Shown: positions 25,099-33,734, counted from the stretch's first letter. The stretch: DNA of 64,000 nucleotides from Niastella sp. (GCA_017744515.1 JAGIBF010000013.1:35126-99125); one strand, 5' to 3'. Notes: generated from the sequence alone by a model not told the origin. Numbers and translations are program-made.

Positions 25099-25980
25099 AT
25101 GACCACGAGAAGAAAGCTATTGGGCTTATGCTCAATGGTAACAGCTATGACTGTTATTTTCTTTGCCTGCTCTAAAGACGATTCGCATAGTAATGATCCT
25201 TTACCGCCCGGTAAGCAAGAGGTTCAGTTGTTTCTCACCGATGATCCCGCTTTATTTGACAAGGTCCTTATCGATATCAAGAGTGTACAGGTATTCATCG
25301 ATACCTGTGATAAGAACAAGCATGATGATGACGATGATGATCATGGTCGCGGTCATGACGACGATGATCACGAGGATCATTGTGTGAACTGGGACACTTT
25401 GAATATTGCGCCTGGTATATATGATCTGCTTGGCTTGCGCAATGGTGTGGATACTTTGCTGGCCAGTGGTATCATTCCTGAAGGGAATATCAAGAAGATC
25501 AAGATCGTGCTGGGTAGTAATAACTCGCTGGTTAAGGACAGTGTGACTTATCCGCTGGACCTTTTCCCGGGCACTCAGTCTACCATCGTTTTAAAGATCA
25601 AAGGGCGGGATTGGGATGAGTGGCAGCCTGGGCGTAACCGGCTATGGCTCGACTTCGATGTGTCCCGGTCTATTTTCGTAGTGAGGGGTAAGTTCTACCT
25701 GAAGCCTTTCCTGAAAGTCTTTACCGTGAAAACCACCGGTAGCCTTGAGGGCAGGGTGCTGCCTAAGGATGCTTATCCTGTGATCAGCGTGTATAATGCT
25801 CAGGATACCGGTTATGCTATTCCCTGGCATAATGGCGATTTCAAGGTAAGGGGCCTGCAGGAGGGTACTTATAGCGTGTTCATCAACGGCTCGAATGGGT
25901 ACCAGGATACTACCATCACCGGGGTCGAGATCAAGCGCAACCGGGAGACGGAATTGCCCAGGATCACTTTGCGTAAGTGA
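25099..25980 (+). CDS. DUF4382 domain lipoprotein with an Asp/His-rich loop
   Basis: 293 aa. Signal peptide with FFACS lipobox (Cys about 24). A DUF4382 beta-sandwich starts at QEVQLFLTDDPALFDKVLIDI and includes LLGLRNGVDTLLASGIIPEGNIKKIKIVLG. Residues about 73-96 are a run of Asp and His (KHDDDDDDHGRGHDDDDHED) ending in HC, not part of the family core, perhaps a metal-binding insert. The last 80 residues look like a second small beta-domain (GSLEGRVLPKDAYPVISVY, GDFKVRGLQEGTYSVFING). Terminator at 26018. Confidence 0.85.
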   Translation: MTTRRKLLGLCSMVTAMTVIFFACSKDDSHSNDPLPPGKQEVQLFLTDDPALFDKVLIDIKSVQVFIDTCDKNKHDDDDDDHGRGHDDDDHEDHCVNWDTLNIAPGIYDLLGLRNGVDTLLASGIIPEGNIKKIKIVLGSNNSLVKDSVTYPLDLFPGTQSTIVLKIKGRDWDEWQPGRNRLWLDFDVSRSIFVVRGKFYLKPFLKVFTVKTTGSLEGRVLPKDAYPVISVYNAQDTGYAIPWHNGDFKVRGLQEGTYSVFINGSNGYQDTTITGVEIKRNRETELPRITLRK

Positions 25981-26017
25981 CATAATTACCATTAGATCAG
26001 ATACCAATTGAAGAAAG

Positions 26018-26045
26018 GTGGAGTTTTTACAACTCCACTTTTTTA
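26018..26045 (+). terminator. Intrinsic terminator after the DUF4382 gene
   Basis: GTGGAGTT-TTTAC-AACTCCAC, perfect 8-bp stem, then TTTTTTTA. Confidence 0.9.
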
Positions 26046-26057
26046 TTGATAAGGGTG

Positions 26058-26065
26058 TAACTTTG
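26058..26065 (+). promoter_or_regulatory. Candidate -7 element for queD
   Basis: TAACTTTG, 17 bp before the queD ATG; a leader of about 10 nt would result. Confidence 0.4.
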
Positions 26066-26082
26066 GGCCCTCAAGGTATTTT

Positions 26083-26439
26083 ATGCTGATCTATAAAGAG
26101 TTTACTTTCGATTCGGCCCATTTCCTGCCTAACGTGCCCGACGGGCATAAGTGTAAGGAAATGCATGGTCATACTTACCGTTTGCGGATATGGATCAAGG
26201 GGCAGCCCGATCCTGCCCTGGGATGGGTAATGGATTTTGCCGTGCTGAAGGGTGTAGTAAAGCCTGTGGTGGCCGAACTGGACCATAAGTGTATGAACAA
26301 TGTTCCCGGCCTGGAGAACCCCACTTGTGAGCTGATCGCGGTATGGATATGGAACCGCCTGAAGCCGTTGTTGCCTGCTATGGACCATCTGGAGCTTCAT
26401 GAAACGCCTACTTCGGGTGTGGTATATAATGGCCAGTAA
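26083..26439 (+). CDS. queD: 6-carboxytetrahydropterin synthase (queuosine pathway)
   Basis: 118 aa. The zinc His are H13 (DSAHFL), H28 and H30 (HGHTY); the catalytic Cys is C24 in GHKCKEMHGH; the catalytic His and the Glu lie in ELDHKCMNN and LELHETPTSG. It turns dihydroneopterin triphosphate into 6-carboxy-tetrahydropterin, the second step of preQ0 synthesis. queC, queE and queF are not in the window. Length and motifs are normal. Single-gene unit, convergent with the DoxX gene. Confidence 0.95.
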   Translation: MLIYKEFTFDSAHFLPNVPDGHKCKEMHGHTYRLRIWIKGQPDPALGWVMDFAVLKGVVKPVVAELDHKCMNNVPGLENPTCELIAVWIWNRLKPLLPAMDHLELHETPTSGVVYNGQ

Positions 26440-26500
26440 CCCGGCTGGCCGGGAGTTGGAGGTCTAACATTGGTTAACCTCATAACGGTTGGTCGTGTAG

Positions 26501-26935
26501 CTATTTAGGGTTTAGCCGGAAGTAATTGTCCAGCGATAATGGCCCTCCTCCTTCTACGAGAAAGAATACCAATAGTACAGAGATGATGCTCGTAAAGGGC
26601 AGGTCTGTGCCGGCAGCGAAAAGGCCGTATTCGTTGGCCATAATAATGATGGCGGCCAGCAGGATAGGTACCTGCAGCAAGACAGCCCAGCGGGTGAGCA
26701 ATCCGATCACGATGAGGAAACCTCCGAGGAGGTGTGCCCAGGTGATGCCGATGATAATGGCATCGGAAGAGGAACTGAGTATCGTTCCATGCAACAGTTG
26801 ATGGGCCTGAGCGGTGTTGGACATGAAGGTGATGCCTTTGTAGATGAGACAAAGGCCAAGTGCGACCCGAAGGACTACCAGCCAGCGAGGGTGATGCACC
26901 AGGCTCCAGTTGTGGATTTGTTGAAGCGTACCCAT
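26501..26935 (-). CDS. DoxX-family membrane protein
   Basis: 144 aa with four predicted helices (about 22-40, 62-82, 88-108, 113-130). The DoxX signature GITWAHLLGGFLIVIGLLTR is near 65-85. DoxX/SURF4-type proteins are inner-membrane proteins linked to thiosulfate:quinone oxidation or redox stress in some species; the role here is unknown. A second DoxX protein is at 52077. Confidence 0.88.
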   Translation of the reverse strand: MGTLQQIHNWSLVHHPRWLVVLRVALGLCLIYKGITFMSNTAQAHQLLHGTILSSSSDAIIIGITWAHLLGGFLIVIGLLTRWAVLLQVPILLAAIIIMANEYGLFAAGTDLPFTSIISVLLVFFLVEGGGPLSLDNYFRLNPK

Positions 26936-27031
26936 GGCAGATGTTTTATAAGAGCGATAGAATCTTGTCTCTATAAAGTTACGTTTATCTTTACATACTA
27001 ATTTTATTACTGGTACGTTTTTGGTGTTACT

Positions 27032-27039
27032 TATATTTG
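27032..27039 (+). promoter_or_regulatory. Candidate -7 promoter element
   Basis: TATATTTG (TAnnTTTG), 66 bp upstream of the ATG at 27106 and only 9 bp before an earlier ATG at 27049. A transcript starting near 27045 would hardly serve the earlier ATG, which supports the start at 27106. Confidence 0.4.
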
Positions 27040-27105
27040 CAATCTTCTATGAACCAAAACCTGAAGTCTATCTTTTCTCTGCACTCCCACAAAACATTTT
27101 TCACT

Positions 27106-28161
27106 ATGATCAAAAAGTCCTGGTTACAGGCCTCCGCTCTGTGCGCTACCGCCACCACTTGTATTGCTTTGTTCAGCAATTGCCAATCTTCTTCTGCTGA
27201 AGCTACTGCTGTTGCTCAAAGTGCCAAAGACACTACCGACAAGAAAGCTGCGACTGCAACGCCCCCTGCTCCTTCTGCCACGCTGGACACTGCCTGGTAT
27301 AACAGGAGTATGACCATCATGGCAAACGGTGATTCTACCGGTAAGTGGCCCGTAAAGCACGATTATCCTCTTCCTGGAGCCATTCTTCCGATGAAGCGGG
27401 TGCTGGCTTTTTATGGTAACTTGTATTCCACGAAAATGGGTATCCTTGGTGAGTTGCCTGAGCAGCAGATGCTGGAGAAGCTTCAGGGTGAGGTAAAACG
27501 CTGGCAGGCAGCTGATACTGCGGTTGAGGTGGTGCCTGCGCTGCATTACATTGCTGTGACTGCGCAGGGTAGTCCCGGTGCTGCGGGTAAGTACCGCCTC
27601 CGGATGCCTTTCAAGGAGATCGATAAGGTGCTGGCCATGGCTGCCAAGATCAATGCGCTGGTATTCATCGATATTCAGGTTGGTTTAGGTACTGTGCAGG
27701 ATGAGGTGCCTCAGTTCGAGCAGTATTTCAAGATGCCGAATGTGCATTTCGGTATCGACCCTGAGTTTTCTATGAAGACGGGCGCCAAGCCCGGTTCTGT
27801 GATCGGCAGCTTCGATGCGGCTGATATCAACTATGTTACTAATTACCTGGCGAAGATCGTGAAGGAGAACAACCTGCCTCCCAAGATGCTGGTGGTTCAC
27901 CGTTTTACGCAAGCTATGGTGACCAATTATAAGAACATCAAATTGCAGCCTGAAGTGCAAGTCATCATGGATATGGATGGTTGGGGCGCCAAGGCAAGGA
28001 AGATCACTACTTACAAGAGCTTTATTCACAGAGAGCCTGTTCAATTCACTGGTTTCAAGCTGTTTTACAAAAACGACTTCCGGGAGCCCGGCAGCCGTAT
28101 TATGACACCTGAAGAGGTATTGAGCCTGAAGCCGAAACCGATCTATATTCAGTATCAGTAG
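27106..28161 (+). CDS. Hypothetical lipoprotein, TIM-barrel-like family
   Basis: 351 aa from the ATG at 27106 (MIKKSWLQASALCATATTC, first residues), with a lipobox-like SNC (Cys about 29) and a Ser/Ala/Lys spacer. The core (about 80-345) reads as alternating strands and helices: MKRVLAFYGNLYSTKMGIL, VVPALHYIAVTAQGSPG, NALVFIDIQVGLGTVQDE, NVHFGIDPEFSM, KMLVVHRFTQAMVTNY, EVQVIMDMDGWG. The acidic ends of the strands could form an active site as in TIM-barrel glycosidases, but no family is named. Function unassigned. Confidence 0.75.
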   Translation: MIKKSWLQASALCATATTCIALFSNCQSSSAEATAVAQSAKDTTDKKAATATPPAPSATLDTAWYNRSMTIMANGDSTGKWPVKHDYPLPGAILPMKRVLAFYGNLYSTKMGILGELPEQQMLEKLQGEVKRWQAADTAVEVVPALHYIAVTAQGSPGAAGKYRLRMPFKEIDKVLAMAAKINALVFIDIQVGLGTVQDEVPQFEQYFKMPNVHFGIDPEFSMKTGAKPGSVIGSFDAADINYVTNYLAKIVKENNLPPKMLVVHRFTQAMVTNYKNIKLQPEVQVIMDMDGWGAKARKITTYKSFIHREPVQFTGFKLFYKNDFREPGSRIMTPEEVLSLKPKPIYIQYQ

Positions 28162-28189
28162 GCGGCAGTCGGCAATGGGCAATCGTCAG

Positions 28190-28276
28190 TGCGTTTACTT
28201 CGCGGGCAGATTTCTCACCCTGCAGGTCTTGTTTAGGTTTGCAGTGCGCATGGCAGGGTCCGAAATGACAGCGTGA
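28190..28276. repeat. Dispersed intergenic repeat, family B, copy 1
   Basis: Contains GGGCAGATTTCTCACCC and TCCGAAATGACAG, blocks shared with 32941-33036 and 36345-36450. Confidence 0.6.
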
Positions 28277-28343
28277 TGTAAATCTGATTAGTTGGTTTGA
28301 AAGAGTAGAAATTTTTTTATCTCTCTGTAGTTAGAAATAAATG

Positions 28344-28378
28344 AAATGGCCTTGATGGTTTGTCTGTCAAGGCCATTT
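28344..28378. terminator. Bidirectional hairpin terminator
   Basis: AAATGGCCTTGA and TCAAGGCCATTT form a perfect 12-bp stem with an 11-nt loop between the converging lipoprotein and M61 genes. Confidence 0.85.
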
Positions 28379-28423
28379 TGCTTTTTGTATACAGCGACCC
28401 ACCTTTGGGTTTTAGAATCCTTG

Positions 28424-30250
28424 TTATTTGATTTGGCTGCCGAACCAGCTTTTGCGGAAGGCCAGCATTTCGGCTGTGGGTGTTTGTCCTTCTTTTTCAA
28501 AAGTGGTAAGGCTGTAGCCTGGGTTGCCTGCTAATGTGAGGGTGGCAGTCTTCTTTTCTCCGCGGTGCAGGTATTCTACTTGAATTGCATCTCCGGGTTT
28601 ATGTTCTTTCAGGATAGGCTCTATTTCACTGGCCTTTTTCACTGGTTTTCCGTCGAGGGTTACCAGTTGGTCGTCTACATCCAGGCCGGCATTGTAGAGG
28701 GGGGTGCCTATTACTGTATTGGAGGCAATGGTAAGGTTGGTTCCTTCTCTAAATTGTACGCTGCCCATCCAGGCTTTTGCTTCGTTGGCTTTTTTCAATA
28801 CCAAGCCTGCTTTTTCCAACAATGGTTTGTAGTTAAAGGATTCGTGTCCGGTAATGTATTTGCTGAAGAAGTCTTCTGCAAACTTTTTGTCGCCGGTCAG
28901 TTCTGCCAGTACGTCTTGCAGGCCGGGGATGGTATAGGCTACTTCTGTTTTGCCGAATTTTTTCCAGAGGGCTGTCATGTAGCTGTCCATCGTGAGGTTG
29001 CTAAAGCGGGTACGCAATTCAAGCTCAAGGGCGAGTGCTATTGCTCCTCCGTAGGGGTAATAGGAGGTGTACATGTTGATGTAGTTGCTTTTGTCGATGG
29101 CTACGCCTGCATCTACAAAGACTGCATGGCGGCTCATTTCTGCGGGGGAATATCTTTTGGCGCCTGCTGTGTTTTCTTTCGTGTTGATCAGTCCGGCCAA
29201 GGCGGGCAGGTAGTCGTCTACTGATTGGTAGCCTGTGCGGGTGATGAGGAGGTCTCCATAATATTGGGTGAATCCTTCTGCGCACCAGAGCTCGTTGCTC
29301 ATGTTGCTTTTTTCGAAGTTGAATGGTTCCAGTGTTTTGGGGCGTATGCGTTCTACGTTCCAGCAGTGGAAGAACTCGTGTGAAAATACATCGAGCAGGT
29401 AGTTGTTGCCATCAAAGTTGGCGGGGATGGAGATCATGGTCGAGTTGCGGTGCTCCATACCGTCGCCTTTTACCCAGGGGTTGATGCTGGCTATGAAGGT
29501 GTAGGTACCATAGTCGTAGGGAGGCACCTCTCCGTAGATGGCTTGTGCTTCTTCGGTGATGTTTTGCACCTTACGGGCAAAGGATGTTGCAAGGGTGTCG
29601 CTGGTTTTTGCTTCGAGGGCCAGCTTGAAGTTATAGGTCTTTCCGTTGGCGTTTTTTATGGTCCACTCTTTCCAGATGAGGTCACCTATTTTGGTGGGGC
29701 TGTCCATAAAGTATTGAAGTCCTGGTGCAGTGAAGAGGGTTGGGTTGCCTTCCACTGGTTTCAGCTGGGTGGCAATCGTCCAATTCTTTCCTGCGGGGAT
29801 CTCGAATTTTATGTCGATGGGGGCTTTTTCCATTCCTTTTACCCACATGAATACGGCGGGCATGTTGAAGTGTATGCTGGATTCGTCTATGCCGGCGTAG
29901 GTGCCGTCGGGGTGGTTGGCGTATATAGTATATTCTACGCGCACATAGCCGTCCTGACGGGGTACATCGTATACATCTCCGTCGATGCGGTTGATGGTGA
30001 GGGGTTTGCCGGCACGGTCGAAGGCTTTCACGTCGTAGATATTCTTTCCAAATTCGTGTGTGGCATAGCGGCCTGGTGAGGACCGGCTCATACGGAAGGT
30101 GGCATTTCTTGAGGGTGCTTCGGTGGCTATCACCGTGATCTTTGCTTCATGGTGTACGATGTTTGGGAAGGTTACAATGTAGCTTACTTTTTGTGCCATC
30201 GTAACGGTTGCGGCTATCAGACCGCACATAATGATCAGGAGTTTCTTCAT
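28424..30250 (-). CDS. M61-family glycyl-type aminopeptidase with PDZ domain
   Basis: 608 aa from the ATG at 30250 (MKKLLIIMCGLIAATVTMAQ signal peptide). The zinc motif HEFFHCWNVERIRP (about 290-303) is the HExxH of M61 with the downstream acidic residues in NELWCAEGFTQYYGDL (Glu third ligand). An N-terminal beta domain (residues about 20-170) and a C-terminal PDZ domain (about 500-590, GLDVDDQLVTLDGKPVKKASE) complete the family layout. Likely a secreted or periplasmic peptidase removing N-terminal Gly/Ala. Confidence 0.95.
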   Translation of the reverse strand: MKKLLIIMCGLIAATVTMAQKVSYIVTFPNIVHHEAKITVIATEAPSRNATFRMSRSSPGRYATHEFGKNIYDVKAFDRAGKPLTINRIDGDVYDVPRQDGYVRVEYTIYANHPDGTYAGIDESSIHFNMPAVFMWVKGMEKAPIDIKFEIPAGKNWTIATQLKPVEGNPTLFTAPGLQYFMDSPTKIGDLIWKEWTIKNANGKTYNFKLALEAKTSDTLATSFARKVQNITEEAQAIYGEVPPYDYGTYTFIASINPWVKGDGMEHRNSTMISIPANFDGNNYLLDVFSHEFFHCWNVERIRPKTLEPFNFEKSNMSNELWCAEGFTQYYGDLLITRTGYQSVDDYLPALAGLINTKENTAGAKRYSPAEMSRHAVFVDAGVAIDKSNYINMYTSYYPYGGAIALALELELRTRFSNLTMDSYMTALWKKFGKTEVAYTIPGLQDVLAELTGDKKFAEDFFSKYITGHESFNYKPLLEKAGLVLKKANEAKAWMGSVQFREGTNLTIASNTVIGTPLYNAGLDVDDQLVTLDGKPVKKASEIEPILKEHKPGDAIQVEYLHRGEKKTATLTLAGNPGYSLTTFEKEGQTPTAEMLAFRKSWFGSQIK

Positions 30251-30333
30251 TTTCGGGATTTGTGACGTCAAGTTAGTTAATGGGCCAATATGGCCTGCCG
30301 GATTTTGTATTTTAGCGGTCAAATTAAGCTGTT

Positions 30334-30810
30334 ATGACGGAACGTGAGTTGCATTTTATGCAGGCGGCTATCGACCTGGCGCGTCGGGGGATGAATTCCG
30401 GGCAGGGTGGCCCTTTTGGGTGTGTGATCGTCAAGGCGGATGTTATTGTTGGGAAGGGTTGTAATGCTGTTACTTCAACCAACGATCCTACTGCTCATGC
30501 TGAAGTGATGGCCATCCGCGACGCCTGTACCAACCTGAAGACTCATCAGCTTACGGGCTGTGTGTTGTATACTTCCTGCGAGCCTTGTCCCATGTGTATG
30601 GGGGCTATTTACTGGGCGCGGCCGGATAAGGTTTTCTTTGGGGGTACCCGGTTTGATGCTGCTTATGCAGGGTTTGATGATTCGTTTATTTATGAGGAGC
30701 TTACCGTGCCGATGGAGGATAGAAGGATCCCTATTGTGAATGGCGGCAGGGAAGAGGCGGTTAAATTGTTTGAGGAATGGATGAATAAGCCGGATAAGAT
30801 ATCTTATTGA
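30334..30810 (+). CDS. Guanine deaminase (CDA-superfamily nucleoside/base deaminase)
   Basis: 158 aa. The zinc-binding motifs are HAEVMAIRDAC (His about 55, catalytic Glu about 57) and PCPMCMGAIYWA (two Cys near 86 and 89). The segment AYAGFDDSFIYEELTVP matches guanine deaminases of the B. subtilis GuaD type rather than TadA. It would turn guanine into xanthine. Named guaD only by likeness; tRNA-adenosine deaminase is the main other option. Divergent from the M61 gene with 84 bp between the two starts. Confidence 0.85.
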   Translation: MTERELHFMQAAIDLARRGMNSGQGGPFGCVIVKADVIVGKGCNAVTSTNDPTAHAEVMAIRDACTNLKTHQLTGCVLYTSCEPCPMCMGAIYWARPDKVFFGGTRFDAAYAGFDDSFIYEELTVPMEDRRIPIVNGGREEAVKLFEEWMNKPDKISY

Positions 30811-30845
30811 TAACACGAATTAGGGCGAATTACACGAATTGAAAG
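30811..30845. repeat. ACACGAATT word repeat, copy 1
   Basis: AACACGAATTAGGGCGAATT and ACACGAATT directly after the deaminase stop; similar patches at 45450 and 47541. Confidence 0.55.
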
Positions 30846-31010
30846 GCAACAAGGCATAAAGTCATTGAGGCAACGAGGAAAAGCTTCGCAGAGCGTTACG
30901 AGACCCTTCGACAGCACTTAGACAGCACTTCGACAGGCTCAGTGTGACAGCCGTTCAGGGTGACTGCTATTCAGGGTGACAGATCAGCCTGACAGGCTTA
31001 GCGTGACAGG
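30840..31010. repeat. Dispersed intergenic repeat, family C, copy 2, extended
   Basis: GGCAACAAGGCATAAAGT, TGAGGCAACGAGG, then CCCTTCGACAGCACTTAGAC with several related CTTCGACAGGCTCAGTG and TCAGGGTGAC-type units (period about 22-24). The second block repeats four to five times with changes. Confidence 0.65.
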
Positions 31011-31373
31011 CTATGGGTGCTGTAGTTTCTTGATGACGATGTAGGCCAGGATGATGAGGATCAGTATGAGGAATATGGCGAGGTAGGTCCAGGGTTGTTC
31101 CTGGATCTTGCGGCGTTCACGGCGTTGTTTTTTTGCCTTTATGTATTGGTTGAGTTCTTTGTTGAGCTGGTCTACGTAGTTGTTGATGTCTTTTTTGGCA
31201 GAGAAATCCTGCAGGCCTTCCATGGCTTCGTTGTCGAAGTCATTGTCGACCATCCAACGTTCTACTTCATGTTTTTCCTGCTCCGACAGTTTGCCGGCCA
31301 GGTAGTCCATCAGTTTCTGGTTGTCGATGTCCTTGTTACTGTTTGATAATATGTTCAACAGGTCACGATTCAT
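31011..31373 (-). CDS. Membrane-anchored anti-sigma-like protein
   Basis: 120 aa. An N-terminal soluble helical part (NQKLMDYLAGKLSEQEKHEVERWM, with a zinc-less anti-sigma look) is followed by a basic linker (KAKKQRRERRKIQ) and one membrane segment at 94-114. It is read 31 bp behind the sigma factor gene at 31405, which suggests it holds that factor at the membrane. No extracytoplasmic domain is present beyond a few residues, so it differs from FecR-type anti-sigmas. Confidence 0.72.
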   Translation of the reverse strand: MNRDLLNILSNSNKDIDNQKLMDYLAGKLSEQEKHEVERWMVDNDFDNEAMEGLQDFSAKKDINNYVDQLNKELNQYIKAKKQRRERRKIQEQPWTYLAIFLILILIILAYIVIKKLQHP

Positions 31374-31404
31374 GTTATCTCTGCGTGCTTCAGTATTTGC
31401 TTGT

Positions 31405-31974
31405 TTAGCGATTAAGTTTTTTGTCCAATAATATTTTAAGGTTCCTTTTTCCGTTCTGTATATAGCTTTTTACCTGCATCATGGAGAAGCCTGTTATTTC
31501 GGCTATTTCCTGATAGGATCGTTTCTCCAGGTAAAACAAAGTTACGCACTGTTTCTGCTCTTTGTTGAGTTCCTGCAGGCTTTCGTCCATTAATTCCAAT
31601 TGTCTATCTTTCTCAAGATGGGTGTGCATGCCTTCTTCTGCTTCGGCAGGCGTGACGGCCATCTGTTCTTTGATCTCTGTTTTGCGTCCGGGTTTATCGC
31701 GTAGTTTCATGAGGCAATGGTTTTTTGCCACCATGTAGAGCCAGGACTTAAAGTATTCTACGCGGTATTTGTGCAGTTCGGTAATGGCTTTGAGGAAGAT
31801 CTGTTGTACGCTGTCTTTGGACTCTTCTTCATTTTTCAGGTACTTCATGCACACGCCTAATAGCAGCAGGGTATACCGTTGTAGTAAGATGCCTAACCAA
31901 TGGTTATTGTGATCGCTGTAGAAGCGTTCCAACAGTTGCTGGTCGGTTATATGTGCATACTGGTCATGTTTCAC
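31405..31974 (-). CDS. ECF-type RNA polymerase sigma factor
   Basis: 189 aa. Sigma2 (about 15-80) has KNEEESKDSVQQIFLKAITEL and KSWLYMVAKNHCLMKLRD; sigma4 (about 125-180) has RSYQEIAEITGFSMMQVKSYIQNGKRNLKI. The only plausible start is a GTG at 31974 (MKHDQYAHITDQQ). It is of the Bacteroidota ECF type. Cotranscribed with the membrane protein at 31011. Confidence 0.9.
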   Translation of the reverse strand: MKHDQYAHITDQQLLERFYSDHNNHWLGILLQRYTLLLLGVCMKYLKNEEESKDSVQQIFLKAITELHKYRVEYFKSWLYMVAKNHCLMKLRDKPGRKTEIKEQMAVTPAEAEEGMHTHLEKDRQLELMDESLQELNKEQKQCVTLFYLEKRSYQEIAEITGFSMMQVKSYIQNGKRNLKILLDKKLNR

Positions 31975-32149
31975 CGGGCGAAAATTAACTCTTTTCTTTT
32001 GATGAGATGCAGTATGCGGTTTTTTCCATAAATGCTGGCTGATTAATTAGTTAACAGGTTGAAAGGTTTATAAGTTGATAGGAGGGATAACGTGGGTGTG
32101 TACTTTTTCGTATCTCTTTTTGTTTCTTTGTTTAAAATTTGATGTTCCT

Positions 32150-32923
32150 ATGTCCTTTGTCGTTTGTTGTGTTCCTGTAAGCCCGATGCGGGTTGAATCG
32201 AGTCATAAGAGTGAAATGAGCAGCCAGCTGTTGTTGGGTGAGGCGGGTGAGTTGCTGGAGGAGTCTGAAAACTTTATCAAGCTGCGTTGTTTGCATGACG
32301 GGTATGAGGGTTGGTGTCAGCGCAGTCAGCTGGCTATTGTCGATGTTTTGCCGGGGGATATTAATAATGGTTTGTATATAGGTGACTGGACTGACAAGGT
32401 GCTGATCAATGGTGTAGCGGCGTGGGTGCCTATGGGTACTCCTGTTTTAGCGCCTGCCAAGGATGTGATCCAGGCTGGTCCTTACAGGTTTCAATATACT
32501 ACCGGGAGTGCCTGGCAGGCAGTTGGTGCGGTGCCTTCAGCGGAGGCTATCAAGGCAAGGGCTGAACGCTTTTTGAATACGCCTTATTTGTGGGGTGGCC
32601 GGTCTGTGTTTGGTATCGATTGTAGTGGTTTTTGCCAGATCGTGTTCCGGTTTTTCAATATCCGCTTGTTGCGGGATGCTTATCTGCAGGCTACGCAGGG
32701 TGAGGGTATCGGTTTTTTGCAGGAGGTGAAATGTGGCGACCTTGCTTTTTTCGATAATGCTGAAGGGCGCATTGTGCATGTGGGCATTTTGTTGAATGAA
32801 TCGGAGATCATTCATGCTTCGGGTAAGGTGCGGATCGACAGGATCGATAATGCCGGGATCGTGAATTCGGATACAGGGGAAAGGACGCACCAACTGAGGA
32901 TTATTAAGAGGTTGATAAGTTGA
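32150..32923 (+). CDS. C40-family NlpC/P60 peptidase with SH3 domains (YkfC-like)
   Basis: 257 aa from the ATG at 32150; an earlier TTG reading adds a hydrophobic tail that is not a good signal peptide. Two SH3-like repeats (about 20-125: MSSQLLLGEAGELLEES..., LINGVAAWVPMGTPV) precede the NlpC/P60 core with Cys about 158 (GIDCSGFCQIVFR), His about 210 (IVHVGIL) and a second His (IIHASGK). This is the gamma-D-glutamyl-diamino acid endopeptidase arrangement used in murein peptide recycling. No clear signal peptide, so cytoplasmic like YkfC. Confidence 0.9.
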   Translation: MSFVVCCVPVSPMRVESSHKSEMSSQLLLGEAGELLEESENFIKLRCLHDGYEGWCQRSQLAIVDVLPGDINNGLYIGDWTDKVLINGVAAWVPMGTPVLAPAKDVIQAGPYRFQYTTGSAWQAVGAVPSAEAIKARAERFLNTPYLWGGRSVFGIDCSGFCQIVFRFFNIRLLRDAYLQATQGEGIGFLQEVKCGDLAFFDNAEGRIVHVGILLNESEIIHASGKVRIDRIDNAGIVNSDTGERTHQLRIIKRLIS

Positions 32924-32942
32924 TAGGTTGACAAGTTGATAG
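32918..32942. repeat. AAGTTGATAGG word repeat
   Basis: GTTGATAAGTTGATAGG and TTGACAAGTTGATAGG at the end of and just after the NlpC gene; similar words near 32056-32082, 34353-34378 and 39957-39985. Confidence 0.5.
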
Positions 32943-33036
32943 GGCTTTTGCTTCGATTCTTTTATTTCGCAGGCAGATTTCTCACTGCGCCGCCACAGCT
33001 GACGCTTTATAGCTCCGAATGGCTCCGTTCGAAATG
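32941..33036. repeat. Dispersed intergenic repeat, family B, copy 2
   Basis: Blocks GGCAGATTTCTCACTGCGCC and ATGGCTCCGTTCGAAATGAC with GCTTTA-AGCTCC between; compare 36345-36450. Confidence 0.65.
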
Positions 33037-33083
33037 ACAAAGAGGGAGAGCTGCGTTCGAAAAGACAGTGTAACATAATAGGA

Positions 33084-33116
33084 AGAGCCGCATTTTTGAT
33101 GCGGCTCTTTTATTAG
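33084..33116 (-). terminator. Terminator between the NlpC and pyrophosphatase genes
   Basis: AAGAGCCGCAT-TTTTG-ATGCGGCTCTT, perfect 11-bp stem, with T-rich sequence on the plus side; could serve both convergent genes. Confidence 0.8.
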
Positions 33117-33173
33117 TTGCCCGTTTATTGTTGTTGTCGCGTTATTGTTGCAACGTCGCTGTTGCGTGTGTTC

Positions 33174-33734
33174 TTACTTTTGGAGGAGCTTGGGGCTGAA
33201 GTGTTCTTTGTAGGTGTTGATGGCGTCCTGCACGACTTTTAAGGCCATGGACTTGTCGCCAAATTCTTCTACTACTACGGTTTTGTTCTCCAGCTTTTTG
33301 TATTCTTCGAAGAAGTGACGGAGTTCTTCAAAGAAGTGACGGGGTAATTCTTCGATGTTGTTGTAGTGGTTAACACCGGGGTCGTTGGCTGCTACTGCTA
33401 TGATCTTGTCATCTGCGTCGCCGCTGTCCACCATCTGCATTACGCCTACTACTTTGGCTTCCATCAGGCAAAGTGCCTGTACGGGGAGTGATGTGATCAC
33501 CAGGATGTCCAGGGGATCTTTGTCATCGCCATAGGTTTGGGGAATGAATCCATAGTTACAGGGGTAATAGAAGGATGAATATATTACGCGGTCGAGCTTG
33601 AGTAGTCCGCTATCCTTGTCTATTTCATATTTAGCTCTCGAGCCCTGCGGGATCTCTATTACTGCATTTACAATGCGGGGGGCATTTGCACCATACGGCA
33701 CTCCATGCCAGGGATGAGAAATTGTCGTGGTCAT
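33174..33734 (-). CDS. ppa: Inorganic diphosphatase (family I)
   Basis: 186 aa. The family I signature [10 protein letters not shown] is near 72-81, and [10 protein letters not shown] near 103. Upstream [14 protein letters not shown] provides Tyr and basic residues of the active site. Hydrolyses pyrophosphate in the cytoplasm, pulling anabolic reactions forward. Stand-alone gene with its own hairpin terminator. Length is normal. Confidence 0.96.
   Translation of the reverse strand: MTTTISHPWHGVPYGANAPRIVNAVIEIPQGSRAKYEIDKDSGLLKLDRVIYSSFYYPCNYGFIPQTYGDDKDPLDILVITSLPVQALCLMEAKVVGVMQMVDSGDADDKIIAVAANDPGVNHYNNIEELPRHFFEELRHFFEEYKKLENKTVVVEEFGDKSMALKVVQDAINTYKEHFSPKLLQK

Noticed and set aside
28565..29224. 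219-aa plus-strand frame inside the M61 gene
   Set aside because: Antisense to conserved HExxH peptidase; aromatic/Cys-rich composition typical of a shadow.
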